DNA of 64,000 bases from Ctena decussata (Eukaryota; Mollusca; Bivalvia; Lucinida; Lucinidae), in NCBI GenBank assembly GCA_963989385.1, contig OZ022502.1:49593454-49657453 (forward strand), in the 5' to 3' direction. Made by a program: the position numbers and the translations under genes. Below, in pieces: positions 44,527-55,665 of this stretch. The number at the start of each line of letters is the position of its first letter. Position 1 is the stretch's first letter. Below the pieces are notes generated by a model that did not search any database, was not told where the DNA came from, and was given only the letters and a program-made list of their open reading frames with translations.

Positions 44527-45687
44527 ATGGATCAGTTAGTTAAGACGGGAAAGGACTTAGGTTATGAGGGGCAGGCTTTGCAGGAATTTGTGAAACAGCA
44601 GCAAGAGACTGAGAGGGCAGAAAGGCACGCGGTAAGGGAACTTGATAAAGAAAAGATTGCGCAGGCCGAAAAAGACAGGGAAATTGAGTTAGCTAGGATC
44701 GCACAGGCTGAAAAAGATAGGGAAATTGAATTGGCTAAGATTGCGGCGGATAGGAAAATTGAGATGGCGCGAATTGAAAGTATAGAGCGGCAAGCCGAGA
44801 AAGATAGGGAAGCTAAGTTGTTTCAAGTCGAAAGTGATAAGGAAGCGAAGTTGTCGAGCGAAGTTGAGTTAGAAAAGTTGAAGTATAGTTTTGAATTGCA
44901 GCAACGCGAGTTAAAGAATCAGATAGAGTTGCAGAAGGTAACGTTTAGAGTTGAATTAGAAAAACAGAAGGCTGAAAAGTTAGCGCATGCGCGAGATCCC
45001 AAATTACCGTATTTTGATGAAAGTAAGGACAAAATGGATAGTTACTTATCAAGGTTTGAGAAATATGCGACGGCGAATAAATGGGATAAAAACGTTTGGG
45101 CTGCATATTTAAGCGCATTACTTAAAGGTCGCGCGCTTGATGTCTATGATAGATTGTCTGTAGATGACGCAGCGGATTATGACAAGTTGAAAGATGCGTT
45201 GTTAAAGAATTTCGATATGACTGAACGCGGATTTAGGAAGAAATTTCGCTATGATAGGCCTGAAAAGTCCGAAACGTTTATTCAGTTTAGTAGTAGACTT
45301 AGGTCGTATCTTAATAAATGGTTGAAAATGGCGAAAGTAGACCAGTCTTACGAAGCTGTTTGCGATTTTTTCGCTAGAGATCAGTTTTTAGAATCCTGTA
45401 GTAAAGAACTATATGTTCATTTGAAACCGAAAACATTCACGAATCTAGGTGAGATGGCTAGGGAAGCAGATTTATTAGCAGAAGCACGTGGCGGTGTATA
45501 CGCCTGTGTTGATAAGGGGCAGCGTGATAGTAAGGGCGTAACTCAGAGTAGATCTGACAATAAGCCGAGTGCAAAACCAGAGATAAAATGTAGTATTTGT
45601 GGTAAGGGACATTTAACATATAAATGTTATAAAAATCCCGATAGGAAGCAAGCATATAGTGCGGAGGTAGGTGCAAGTGCAAGCTGA
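44527..45687 (+). CDS. gag: Gag protein of the LTR element
   Basis: The ATG at 44527 (MDQLVKTGKDLGYEG) is chosen over upstream non-ATG codons in the same frame. 386 codons are uninterrupted. Residues about 20-155 are a highly charged coiled coil with KDREIELARIAQAE-type repeats. Residues about 165-320 resemble the capsid-like region of Ty3/gypsy Gag (FDESKDKMDSYLSRFEKYA, WAAYLSALLKGRALDVYDRL, FIQFSSRLRSYLNKW). A zinc knuckle CSICGKGHLTYKC lies near the C-terminus, CX2CX3HX4C, one residue shorter between C2 and H than the standard knuckle. It would assemble particles around element RNA. The frame overlaps the next ORF by 17 bases in a different frame. Confidence 0.88.
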   Translation: MDQLVKTGKDLGYEGQALQEFVKQQQETERAERHAVRELDKEKIAQAEKDREIELARIAQAEKDREIELAKIAADRKIEMARIESIERQAEKDREAKLFQVESDKEAKLSSEVELEKLKYSFELQQRELKNQIELQKVTFRVELEKQKAEKLAHARDPKLPYFDESKDKMDSYLSRFEKYATANKWDKNVWAAYLSALLKGRALDVYDRLSVDDAADYDKLKDALLKNFDMTERGFRKKFRYDRPEKSETFIQFSSRLRSYLNKWLKMAKVDQSYEAVCDFFARDQFLESCSKELYVHLKPKTFTNLGEMAREADLLAEARGGVYACVDKGQRDSKGVTQSRSDNKPSAKPEIKCSICGKGHLTYKCYKNPDRKQAYSAEVGASAS

Positions 45688-47239
45688 TATAGCGGAAATA
45701 AGGGAAGTAGTTATGCACCGAAAGATGACACAAAACTCACAGAGTAAGAGCGATACTGTGCAGGCGAAAGGTAGTAATTCAGATCGTGGCCGTGGTCGGG
45801 GTTATTCCCGCGGACGTGGTCGGGGCGGTGGACATCAAATGAGCTTTTGTAAAACTACAATGAATAGGTCTCATGAAATTGAAGGTCTCTATAAGAGTAA
45901 GGAAGAAAGTCCATTAATCAATGATAACGTGGATAGGCAAGGTGTCTGTTACTTTTTAAGGTCGCGATTACCAACAGCGCAGGGTACGACTGTTGTAGTT
46001 TTAAGGGACACAGGTTGTACTGGGTGTGTCGTTCGTAGAAACTTGGTTTCTAATGATCAGTTACTTGGTAGAGAATCTGATGTAACTTTGATTGATGAAT
46101 CTACCCAAAGGTATCCCTTAGCAATGGTTGACATAGATTGTCCATTTTTCACAGGAAAAACTGAGGCATTGTGCATGGAAGATACATTGTATGCCCTGGT
46201 TATTGGAAATATTGACGGGTCAAAACTTCCCGATATGTCCCATTTTGCAATGGCGGCAGTGAATAGGTCACAAGCTAAGCAAGGTGAAGAGGTCTATAAG
46301 AAACTTCAAGTTCCTGATCAAATTATTGCTAGTGATAAGGAGGCGTTGAGGCAGGCCCAAGTTGTTGACCCGAAATTGAATGGCATAAGGCAAAGAGTGG
46401 AATCTGGGAATGTGACTATTAGTCATGGATTGAACCGGGGTGAAACTAAATTTATCCGAAAAAAAGATTTATTGTATAGGCAGTTTACTAAGGGAGACAA
46501 GGTCACTTCGCAACTTAGTATCCCTGAAGGTTTTCGTGAAAAGGTGTTAAGATTGGCGCACGAAACCTTGATGTCAGGACATTTGGGCATAAAGAAAACT
46601 ATGGATAGAGTGTTAACTGAGTTCTTCTGGCCTGGAGTTTGTGGTGATGTGGCAAGGTTTTGTAAATCTTGTGACATATGTCAAAGGACTATTCGAAAAG
46701 GTCGTGTCACTAAGGTATCGTTAGGAAAGTTGCCACAGATTGACACACCATTTAAACGAGTCGCTGTTGATATAGTCGGACCGATAGAACCTCGTTCTGA
46801 CAGGAAATCCTGCTATATTTTAACAATGATAGACTATGCGACGAGATATCCCGAGGCGGTAGCGTTACCCGGCATTGAGACGGAACGCGTAGCCGAAGCG
46901 TTAGTTGAGATGTTCAGTAGATTAGGAATACCGAGTGAAATGCTAATCGAGCATGATAGTAAGATCACGATTGACGTCATGAGAGAGGTTAGTAGGTTGT
47001 TGTCGCTTCAAGATCTGGCAACTATTCCTTATCAATCTACTGGTAAAGGACCCGTGGAGAAATTCCATGATACATTGAAGCAGATATTACGTGAAATGTA
47101 CGTAGAACGTCCGAATGACAGGGACAGGTATCTCCCAGCATTATTATTCGCGGTAAGGGAAGTTCCGCAAGAGTCATTAGGTTTTCCCCGTTTGAACTGT
47201 TGTATGGGCGTAATGTTAGGGGTCCTATGCAAATATTAA
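45671..47239 (+). CDS. pol: Protease-integrase ORF of the LTR element
   Basis: It overlaps gag in the +1 frame, implying frameshifted translation. The N-terminus has an RGRGRG-rich stretch (residues 40-54). The aspartic-protease-like motif VVLRDTGCTGCVV (DTG at 113-115) is followed by a segment ending ALVIGNI. An H2C2 zinc finger (HETLMSGHLG ... FCKSCDICQ, about 297-337) precedes the DDE integrase core: AVDIVGP, IEHDSKI and PVEKFHD carry the D, D and E. The second D lies in EHDSK rather than the usual SDxGxxF context, so activity is doubtful. There is no YXDD reverse-transcriptase motif or RNase H. The last ~20 residues are out of frame relative to the family because of a 1-base shift near 47180, giving an early stop. 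Confidence 0.85.
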   Translation: MQVQADIAEIREVVMHRKMTQNSQSKSDTVQAKGSNSDRGRGRGYSRGRGRGGGHQMSFCKTTMNRSHEIEGLYKSKEESPLINDNVDRQGVCYFLRSRLPTAQGTTVVVLRDTGCTGCVVRRNLVSNDQLLGRESDVTLIDESTQRYPLAMVDIDCPFFTGKTEALCMEDTLYALVIGNIDGSKLPDMSHFAMAAVNRSQAKQGEEVYKKLQVPDQIIASDKEALRQAQVVDPKLNGIRQRVESGNVTISHGLNRGETKFIRKKDLLYRQFTKGDKVTSQLSIPEGFREKVLRLAHETLMSGHLGIKKTMDRVLTEFFWPGVCGDVARFCKSCDICQRTIRKGRVTKVSLGKLPQIDTPFKRVAVDIVGPIEPRSDRKSCYILTMIDYATRYPEAVALPGIETERVAEALVEMFSRLGIPSEMLIEHDSKITIDVMREVSRLLSLQDLATIPYQSTGKGPVEKFHDTLKQILREMYVERPNDRDRYLPALLFAVREVPQESLGFPRLNCCMGVMLGVLCKY

Positions 47240-47783
47240 AGTAATTATGGTCTGTAGAGGAAAGTGACCAACGTGCGTTATTGACGTATCAGTACGTTAT
47301 TGATTTAAAAGAACGTTTAGAGAGAACGTGTAAGTTAGCACAGGATATTGTCCGGAAAATGGACGTAAAGCAGAATGCTTATTATGATAAACGCGCGAGG
47401 GCGCGTAACTTTGACGTCGGAGACAAAGTACTTTCCCGAATGAGTGCAATAAATTGTTACTTCAATGGAACGGGCCATATGAAGTTGTCGAAGTAGTCAA
47501 TGCAATGAACTACAAGATTAACGTCAAGGGCGTCGTGAATACTTATCCTGTTAACACGATTAAGCAGTACGTTCAACGTCAACAGAACGTGTCGTCTGCA
47601 GTTGTTAATGCACGTGACAATGTTGGATCAGAGGATCACAGTGATCCGAATGTCCAAAGAGTTAACATTTGTACGTCAGAGGACGTATCCCAATATGACT
47701 TCATACGTAAAAACGTAAAGCCCGACGACGTAACGTCGACCCAGAAAACGAATATGGAAGAACATGGTGGCGATAGTAGGTAA
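47240..47783 (+). pseudogene. Integrase C-terminal tail, frameshifted remnant
   Basis: It continues the pol protein after the break near 47180 and a TAA at about 47237. Residues such as QYVIDLKERLERTCKLAQDI, YYDKRARARNFDVGDKV and (after another shift near 47450) QWNGPYEVVEVV ... NYKINVKGV match the GPF/Y-type integrase tail of Ty3/gypsy elements. The frame then ends at 47783. In Gmr1-like elements the RT would follow here. Confidence 0.8.
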
Positions 47784-48153
47784 GAGGCAGAGGCAACGGA
47801 TGCTGTGGGATCTGTCGTGCGAAGTAGGTGTAATGTCAAAGACAACGTTAATTTTACGTCTGATAGACTTAAAGGTGGCGATTTCCACCTAGTATTCGAT
47901 CAGACTTACCCATACTTCCCCATTCCTTTTTGAAGCACGACAGGTACGACACAGAGAATTGATTGACTTTGGTATTAGGTAAATCCGTGGCCAAGATAAT
48001 TTGGCGGCGGACTACCTTAGTAGATAGTTTGGCCACGTTATGCATCGCACCGTTGTTGTGTATATAGCTACTTTTCCAGTTTTGACATAGCCTACGATTC
48101 GATCGCATTTCGTACTATTTTAGAAAAGAAACATTGTTATGTTTTTTCTCCCT
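47784..48153 (+). other. Post-integrase spacer; RT/RNase H missing
   Basis: Only about 370 bp separate the last coding remnant from the polypurine tract. All frames contain stops and no RT motif is present. This marks where about 2 kb of RT-RNase H would be in an autonomous relative. Confidence 0.7.
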
Positions 48154-48166
48154 AAGGGGAAACCTA
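48154..48166 (+). promoter_or_regulatory. Polypurine tract
   Basis: AAGGGGAAACCTA lies directly before the 3' LTR and would prime plus-strand synthesis. Confidence 0.75.
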
Positions 48167-50361
48167 TGTTACGAAATGGATCCGATCGTCGACTATGTCG
48201 TCGAAATTATTTTAATCCTTTCAATCAGTAGGGCTACAGTTTTTAGGGCAACTGTGGTAATAAAACATTTACGGAAATTGTGGCTACGTTATGCATGGGT
48301 TGTTTGTGAATACCTCTCGTGGACAGCGTATTGCATGATTTTAAGGTGAATACCTGCACGAGTCTCTTGATTTAAATGTGAGACGCATACTATTTATACG
48401 CCTATCTTCTATTGAAAAGTTAGACGTGGCTGTTTAATTCTAATACGAAGGATGTTAAATTATTGTCGTGTGCCCAGATTCTGTATTAAGACCTGAAGGG
48501 TAAGATTTTATTATATTTATTCAGAATAGTTTGCCTAAGAATGAAAAATGTGACTTCTGATTGATATGGTATGATTGCATATGTCGACTGATTTTGTTTA
48601 TACAGACCATGCTGCGCATGGTATTTGTATATTAAGAAGTTTTGTACATTACGGAAATAGTTTATATCACTGATGTTGGATGCAATGGTGTGCGTCTATT
48701 TGACGTCCAGTGACGTCAGTTGCATTCATGTTATTCATGTGACGTCAGTTGCATTTATGTTATTGCGACGTCAGCACTTTTTATATTAGTTTCACTGGTG
48801 TGCGTCTATTTGACGTCCAGTGACGTCAATTGCATTCATGTTATTCAGTGACGTCAGTTGCATTCATGTTATTCATGTGACGTCAGTTGCATTCATGTCA
48901 TTGCGACGTCAGCACTTTTTATATTAGTTTCACGTATACGTGGCCTATAGAAGTAAATTAATTTGCAATGGAACTAGTTTACATACTCGCGACGTCAAGT
49001 GACGTCATAGCATGCACCGCATTAAGGGTTTTTCCATACATTATAATGGTAACATTGGTCATCATGCGTTTGATTTGCATTCACTAGACGGCGTCATATG
49101 GTATAACATCATTGATGTCATGAGGTCAGATCAAACGTTATGATCCCAAATGTGTTAGAAACGCTTATTCAGTTATTATATTCTATGGCAAATGGTATTA
49201 CGCTTACTTTATAGAAATGAATTAATACATATGCGAGTTAGATTTTGGTCAATCAATTTAATGTAAATAGGTCATTGTTTAGATTCATTCATGTTTTATG
49301 TGGGATATGTCATGGTAATACCTGTTGGCGTCAGTATACTTCTTGACAATGTTTGGCGTCAGATCCTTCGACGCACATGCGTGGTAGGATCTACGTTTCT
49401 TCATTGGCGGAAGTGGTAAGCACAGTTTTGGCTTTACATCGTGATCGCGAGTTGTGTCTAGTGACATGGCTGGCGTGTGCACATTATGCTCGGCATTCGC
49501 CGAGGGCGTTGTGCGGTATTTCCAAGACAGGCCCAAGTCTTACATATTGTTATTATGTAGTTATAACGTATTATGTGTAAGTTTGTTATTTTTAGGCACA
49601 TCGAGCCCGGCAGTCAGCTGTTAGGGCTTAGAGCCACGTCTTACCTGGAGATCCTATACCCATCTCCAGGTTAATACCAACCCGGGTAGAGGCAGTTACA
49701 ACGCCGCTTGTGCATGTTTCCTAAGCAGAGGCGGGAAGCACAAAATGTAGGCGAAGTCCATGTTATTACTGCGCAGGTGAAAGTGGGACAGTGTTCGTCC
49801 ACTAAAGTGTCTTATTATATATAGACTGGTCCCTGGTACGATCCAGGGAGCGACCAGTATATAAGCGTGCGCGTATTAATATAAGTTGGTGTTCCTCATG
49901 ATATATGGACTGGCCCTTGACTTGATTCAGGGAACGACAAATTGAAGTCAACCAACATAAGGCCTTGTTTTTTTTGTATGAGCTCAAACTAACGTTTTTT
50001 GTTCTTGTATTTTCCTTTAGTTCATGGCGCTGAACCGAGTACGGTTTTGACGTCACACGGTAATCTATTTGCGTATTGTACGCAAATCGATTGCAGATTT
50101 GAAACAAACACCTTACTTGGGCCAGCGACATGAACTAATATGTGTTGTATATTATTGTAATTGTGACAGTTGTAAATTGTATTGTTGTATATAGAATTTA
50201 CATTATATATAAACTTCAAAAATTTTTAACGTTGTTAGAGTTTCCTTGATAGTGTAATACACTGGTAGATAACCCTTTAACCGGAAGTCACCCTCCGCCG
50301 TCCTGGCGACGCATAAGGCTCCACACCCGTGTCAGCCGTGTGTAAAACCCTCTGCGTAACA
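48167..50361 (+). repeat. 3' LTR
   Basis: Same ends TGTTACG...CGTAACA and the same internal landmarks as the 5' LTR, with scattered substitutions and small indels. Six TGACGTCA sites lie at 48711, 48740, 48821, 48849, 48878 and 49000, and the TATA-like box is at 49858-49865. Confidence 0.93.
48711..49007. promoter_or_regulatory. CRE/ATF palindrome cluster in 3' LTR
   Basis: Six perfect TGACGTCA sites. The 48711 site is perfect here but degraded in the 5' LTR (TTTACGTCA near 41951), while the 5' LTR site at 41990 reads CGACGTCA here. Confidence 0.7.
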
Positions 50362-50440
50362 ACCTGTACTGTTTAGTAACAGCTCTTCCTAAGTGGACTG
50401 TACTCTCTGGTAATTGCTTGTATTATAGCTGGGCAGATAT
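50362..50440 (+). repeat. R1 repeat copy, right part, with target duplication
   Basis: ACCTGTACTGTTTAGTAACA, GTGGACTGTACTCTCTGGTA and GCTTGTATTA continue the R1 copy broken at 41389. The first five bases duplicate 41385-41389. Confidence 0.8.
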
Positions 50441-50600
50441 GTGAAATAATTGTGCACTTTTTGATAAAAGCATGAAATTTGGCACAATGCTAGACAAAGC
50501 TATTCTAAGCATTTTCTGGGTGGATGCCAAGCTGGAAAATTCCATTTATGGTGGCCATCTTGAATTTCAAAATGACCACCACTGAGACTGCAATTTATGG
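50441..50600 (+). repeat. Interspersed repeat related to 54056-54330
   Basis: GTGCACTTTTTGATAAAAGC, ATGAAATTTGGCACAATG, GGTGGATGCCAAGCT and GCCATCTTGA match, in reverse orientation, 54090-54290 and 54870-55075. Confidence 0.65.
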
Positions 50601-53345
50601 CAAACAGAATCAGAGATCATTAGAAAGGCTAGTTCTGTGTTTCTGAATATGTTTAGCTGAAGTTTCACCATGATTTTGTCTATGTTTTTGTTATTCGGCA
50701 TTTCTGATTTATGCTTTAGGGAGTAGACATAACATCCCTCGAAAATTACATGTTTGTAAGTATGGAAATGGAATACAGTGAGTCACAATTCCTCATCAAT
50801 TGCTGGATAAAACCTTTCAAAACATCATTGTTTTGCAGATTGAATTCTTTTCCTAGTGAATAAAACTCGTTTACTGGGTAACGATAGCAACATTTTTACT
50901 TGTTAATTTTTTCTTGTTGCGATAGTGTACATAATAAATCAATTTACTCATAATTTATAAAAGATACAGAAACTATAATCAAATCCATAAATGCATTAAA
51001 CTTTATTTTCATACACAATGCAATATAAGATTTTAAAGGATAAAAAAGTCATACTTGAAGTGTAACGTACATAACAATATCAAAGGTCCTTATGACACCA
51101 ATAGTGTAAATAAATCGAAATTGATGGTTGATCAATGTGGTCCTTACTGACCAAAAGCTATCATTTATTTACAAATTATGCACATACTAGAATTAGTCTA
51201 TGCAGCACTGACAAATTACTTGAATCTAGAATGAAACTGTTTTTGTAAGAATTCATATAATTTTGCAAATAACTTCGACAAATAGATACACGTTAAAACG
51301 GTAAATAGTATATCCTCAATTTGATCTGTATTTCATCTTTAGTAGCCAGAATTATATGTCACTATATTGGAAAACCATCGTTGTATGTTTCTTAACTAAA
51401 ATTATATTATTCAAACATGTATCTGAAGGTAAGTTTAGTGGTAGGGTAAAGTAACATAATTGTAATAAGTATATAATTGTTAGTGGTGTCAGAGGATAAG
51501 ATTTGGAAACTGTTGTAAAGAGTCAGTCCCAGACTGCAACTAGGCTGTCAACGCTTTACGTGCCAACCTGTCAACTATATTCAGATACATACAGCATACG
51601 TAGATTTTTAATATTTCCTGTAGTTCAGCAGGAAATACGAAGATCTTTTCGAATGACGTATTCTTGCTCTGACTTCTTTAAAACATAGTTTTAAATGAAC
51701 TTCGCTAAAATAAGCTTTAAATGCCACATTCGACAAGAAAATATTTTGATAAAGATTTACGCTTAGAATCGCGTTAAATGCGTACCTGTTGAGTGGTAAT
51801 AAATGTTATCTGTTTGTATAGCTCTCGTCAATTATACTGCCGCATATTACTGTTAGGAAAATGAAAAAAGTGCAAATCTTTTAAACTGAGATATGAAAAT
51901 TAGAGCCTCCCATCATCAGTCTGTTCGCGAGTTGTAACTGTCACAATAAAAAGACCTAATTTTTCCTGATCAGGTAATTTGGCACCATCTTTGCATATAA
52001 CGGTTTACTATTATCAACACCTAAAATATTACAACAGCATAATTATTTTTAAACAACGTTTAATATATTATTTAGTGTATTAGTATATTCTATAAACTTT
52101 TATTTGGATATTGTCCAAATTTGGTTTTAAGTATACTGTTCATTATAGCAGGACTTCATCAATAAATTATCTGCTCCCCTCAACCCACCTCTATCCCCCA
52201 CCTCCCCCTACCCCTTTCCCAAAATGATTACAATAAAATAAAAGTTTATTGAACTAGTCCAGAAAGCTGTAAAGCCCAAGAGAAAACAAACATTACATAT
52301 ACAATGACATAATTCTATCTTATCTTATCTTATAACTTATTTTATTGTATCTTATCTTATCTTATCTTATAACTTATTTTATTTGTTTCTGTCCTATACA
52401 AAATGTTTTACTACATATAAGGTGAGACTGATTAGTAAATTGCCCAATAAAATGGTTGTATTCTGGACTTGTAATGTTTGTTGTTATTTAATTTCTAGTC
52501 TAATTGCATGGTATATTTAGGAGATGAGGAACTGAGATTTAACTCTAAATCCCAAAGTAGTAGCACTGATCTTGATTAATATATTCAGTCCTTTTTTCAT
52601 TTGCCATTGCATTTTGTGCGGTTGGAACACTGCAGATTATTATTTCTTGTTAAAAAAAACCCCCAAATATTTGTCGATAACGACAACTACAGGCCCCATG
52701 TTTAGGCAACCTTTAAGAGACTGTTGAATGTATAAGCACGTGGATAGAAAAATAATAAAACAAAATTGCGGCATGGAATGAAGATTGTCATTAAAGGAAG
52801 CATTTATCAAAACCAACTTCAAATATCCGCATAGCATTTTACTCGACTCCTCGTATCATGAGCTTCCATTTCGTGATTTTGATGGTTTTTTTTCCCAAAG
52901 TCCTGCTTAAGGCTTCAGAAGTAGGAGTATAACAATATTGACAACGTCAAGCTGTGTTGTAAAACTTCTACACGTATATAGTATTTTGCCATTATGCAGT
53001 AATTTTTCGATTTTATATGATGATTAGTTGAGAAATGACTTTTCTTGTGTAACGTAAACTATCCGTATTACCTTTACTAAAGTAAATGTGCTGTGAAACC
53101 CAAGTCTAATTGAACATTCTGTTACCAAGATCTTCGAATATCTGTTAATAACTCTCTTATCAATGGTCTTTCTATTGTATGCACTATATGACATATCTTT
53201 TCAATAATCACTGTAAGATAATGTTCTTGTATGGTATGTAGATTACTAGTCATACTACATGTATGCTCTCTCATACAACTACATCAACGCTTTTGGGCGC
53301 TTTTTGCATAAGACTGACTGTTGACTGTTTATCTCTTCACTTTAC
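50601..53345. other. No gene seen
   Basis: AT-rich. An ATCTT pentamer repeat occupies about 52315-52380, and a C-rich stretch lies at about 52175-52220. Open frames are short and unsupported. Confidence 0.5.
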
Positions 53346-55104
53346 TTCTATATAAAAGGTCTTGACCTACAACAGTAGGTGTTAGGTGCTTTATTTTCTC
53401 TACAGTGATGTCATTGTTTTTATTTTATTTACTTTTTTGATTATTATCTAAACTAAATATCATGCATGCTAGTGCCATTAAAATATGGCAAAACAATTAA
53501 GTAGTTAGGCAAGTACGTTGTTTAAAAAATGCCAGGAAAGAGTGAACTTGTTCTTCAGAACTTGTCACGTCTAGAAACAGTATTAGCTTGCAGTATCCTA
53601 TTTTTCGTAACGTATAAAACACACGTCATGACACCCTAAACCTAACTGGTTAAAATCTCAGAGGTATCAGGAAGCAAAGTTTCTTTAGAACTGCAAGAAT
53701 GTCATATTTGTAATATTTTAGACACTGCGAAGAAAGTTCAAAAGTGGTATAATAATGGACTTTTGAGGATCAATGTTATTTACGTTACCTCCAGTAGTGG
53801 AAAATGATAAAAAAAATCAAACAGACCGTAATTATTCCAATATTTGAAGATAGAAAAAAAAAGAGAAAGGCTGAAACGAAAAGTTTCTGCATTTAGAGAA
53901 CATGCTTCTGTGGAAATATTCATAGTAAACATGCAATTATCACGTATATGTTTAGGCCAATAGTTAGAGGGTTTACAAGTATAAATCAATACAATTTAAC
54001 AGAAACTTCTGCAAACATTACTCTCTTAAATTAGGATTTTTTGTCAGCTCAAAGTCTACATACAATGTAATGGGCTCCGATCACTACAATACTTATGTAT
54101 AAGACAGACGCCATTTTGAAAATCAAGATGGCCGCCGTAATAGGCAAAATTTAGCTTGGCATCCACCCTGAAAATTAATATATTGGTCAGATCTAACAAT
54201 GTACCAAATTTCATGCTTTTATCAAAAAGTGCACAATTCGGCCAAAATTTGTTACATATCTGCCCTGCAAAAAATAGGAGCAGATACCGGGAAATAGTGG
54301 GACCCGCATTTAGCAAAACTTCTACATAAAAGGTCTTGGCCTACAACAGTAGGTGTTAGGTGCTTTATTTTCTCTACAGCGATGTCATTGTTTTTATTTT
54401 ATTTATTTTTTGATTATTATCTAAACTAAATATCATGCATGCTAGTGCCATTAAAATATGGCAAAACAATTAAGTAGTTAGGCAAGTACGTTGTTTAAAA
54501 AATGCCAGGAAAGAGTGAATTTCTTCAGAACTTGTCACGTCTAGAAACATTATTAGCTTGCAGTATCCTTTTTTTCGTAACGTATAAAACACACGTAATG
54601 ACACCCTAAACCTAACTGGTTACAGTGTCAGAAGTCTCAGGAAGCAAAGTTTCTTAAGAACTACAAGGGTCATATTTGTAATATTTTAGACACTGCGAAG
54701 AAAGTTCAAAAGTGGTATAATAATGGACTTTTGAGGACCAATGTTATTTACGTTACCTCCAGTAGTGGAAAATGACAATTTAACAGAAACTTCTGCAAAC
54801 ATTACTCTCTTATATTAGGTTTTTTTGTCAGCTCAAAGTCTACATAAAATGTAATGGGCTCTGATCACTACAATACTTATGTATAAGGCAGACGCCATTT
54901 TGAAAATCAAGATGACCGCCGAAATAGGCAAAATTTAGCTTGGCATCCACCCTGAAAATTCATATATTGGCCCGATCTAACAATGTACCAAATTTCATGG
55001 TATCAAAAAGTGCACAATTCGGCCAAAATTTGTTACATATCTGCCCTGCAAAAAATGGGAGCAGATACCGGGAAATAGTGGGACCCGCATTTAGCGAAAC
55101 GAAA
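53346..55104. repeat. Tandem duplication of a ~1-kb segment
   Basis: Copy 1 (about 53346-54326) and copy 2 (about 54327-55104) both run from AAAGGTCTTGACCTACAACA (TTGG in copy 2) through ATGCCAGGAAAGAGTGAA, CCAGTAGTGGAAAATGA and CAAGATGGCCGCC (GATGACC in copy 2) to GGGAAATAGTGGGACCCGCA. Copy 2 lacks about 185 bp corresponding to 53808-53993. Not coding. Confidence 0.8.
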
Positions 55105-55274
55105 CGGCGCAAAATCGAGTACAACTTGTTATTGTCTATACTGTTAAGTGACAACTCTTGGTAGCTGATCTGAACTCTCGGGTAAAATAAGATAAAATGT
55201 TCAAGACAAGCTATAAAGATTATGCATTAGCAATGCTGGCAAGAAGTTGACCCCTGCAGCAAATGTAGAAATAC

Positions 55275-55556
55275 AGTTTTTTTTATTGATTTGTTGCTTT
55301 ACGTCCACGGTAAACAGCTATGGTCATGTCGGGACGGTCACGGTCAACCTAACCACACTATTCCTGGGCAGTTGGTTTAGACCTCCTAGGCGGTTAACAA
55401 GTACTAAGTGCACATTCCTTCGCCAGTAAATGACAACTGCCCTTCTTGAATCAGCGGAGGGAGAAACGAAAATATGTGGCCAGACCGGGTATCGAACCCA
55501 GGACCTCTGACGTATGAGTCAGGTGCCCTACTAATTGCGCTACGCGGCCCGACAGA
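55275..55556 (-). mobile_element. tRNA-derived SINE, full length, minus strand
   Basis: Read on minus, the head GGGCCGCGTAGCGCAATTAG ... GACTCATACGTCAGAGG ... GGTTCGATACCCGGTC is very tRNA-like (A and B boxes clear). The body matches the copy at 19984 and the tail ends GTAAAGCAACAAATC. Confidence 0.82.
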
Positions 55557-55665
55557 AATTTAGGGAAATAGTGGGACCCGTATTTTAGCAAAAGGAAACG
55601 GCGTACAATCGAGTACGAATTCTAATATGGTTATCCCCGAGGACGTTACTCCCAAGGGGATAACC
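55557..55665. repeat. R1 end fragment
   Basis: GGGAAATAGTGGGACCCGT, CGAGTACGAATTCTAATATG and GGTTATCCCCGAGG...CAAGGGGATAACC match the left end of the R1 copy at 11332. Confidence 0.6.

Larger units (their letters stand above)
41390..50361 (+). mobile_element. Ty3/gypsy LTR retrotransposon, Gmr1-like order, lacking reverse transcriptase
   Basis: The complete 8,972-bp element has LTRs of 2,197 and 2,195 bp, a primer-binding site right after the 5' LTR, a purine-rich tract before the 3' LTR and a 5-bp target duplication. Coding order is gag, protease, integrase, then a chromodomain-position tail. In Gmr1-type Ty3/gypsy elements the integrase lies upstream of reverse transcriptase and RNase H. 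Here the sequence after the integrase tail runs straight to the polypurine tract, so RT/RNase H is absent. The LTRs differ at roughly two positions per hundred by eye, indicating fairly recent insertion. It cannot replicate without an RT from elsewhere. Confidence 0.88.

Noticed and set aside
49353..49580. Protein-coding frame in the LTRs at 42602-42805 and 49353-49580
   Set aside because: Similarity of the two copies follows from LTR identity. There are frame-altering differences and no domain.
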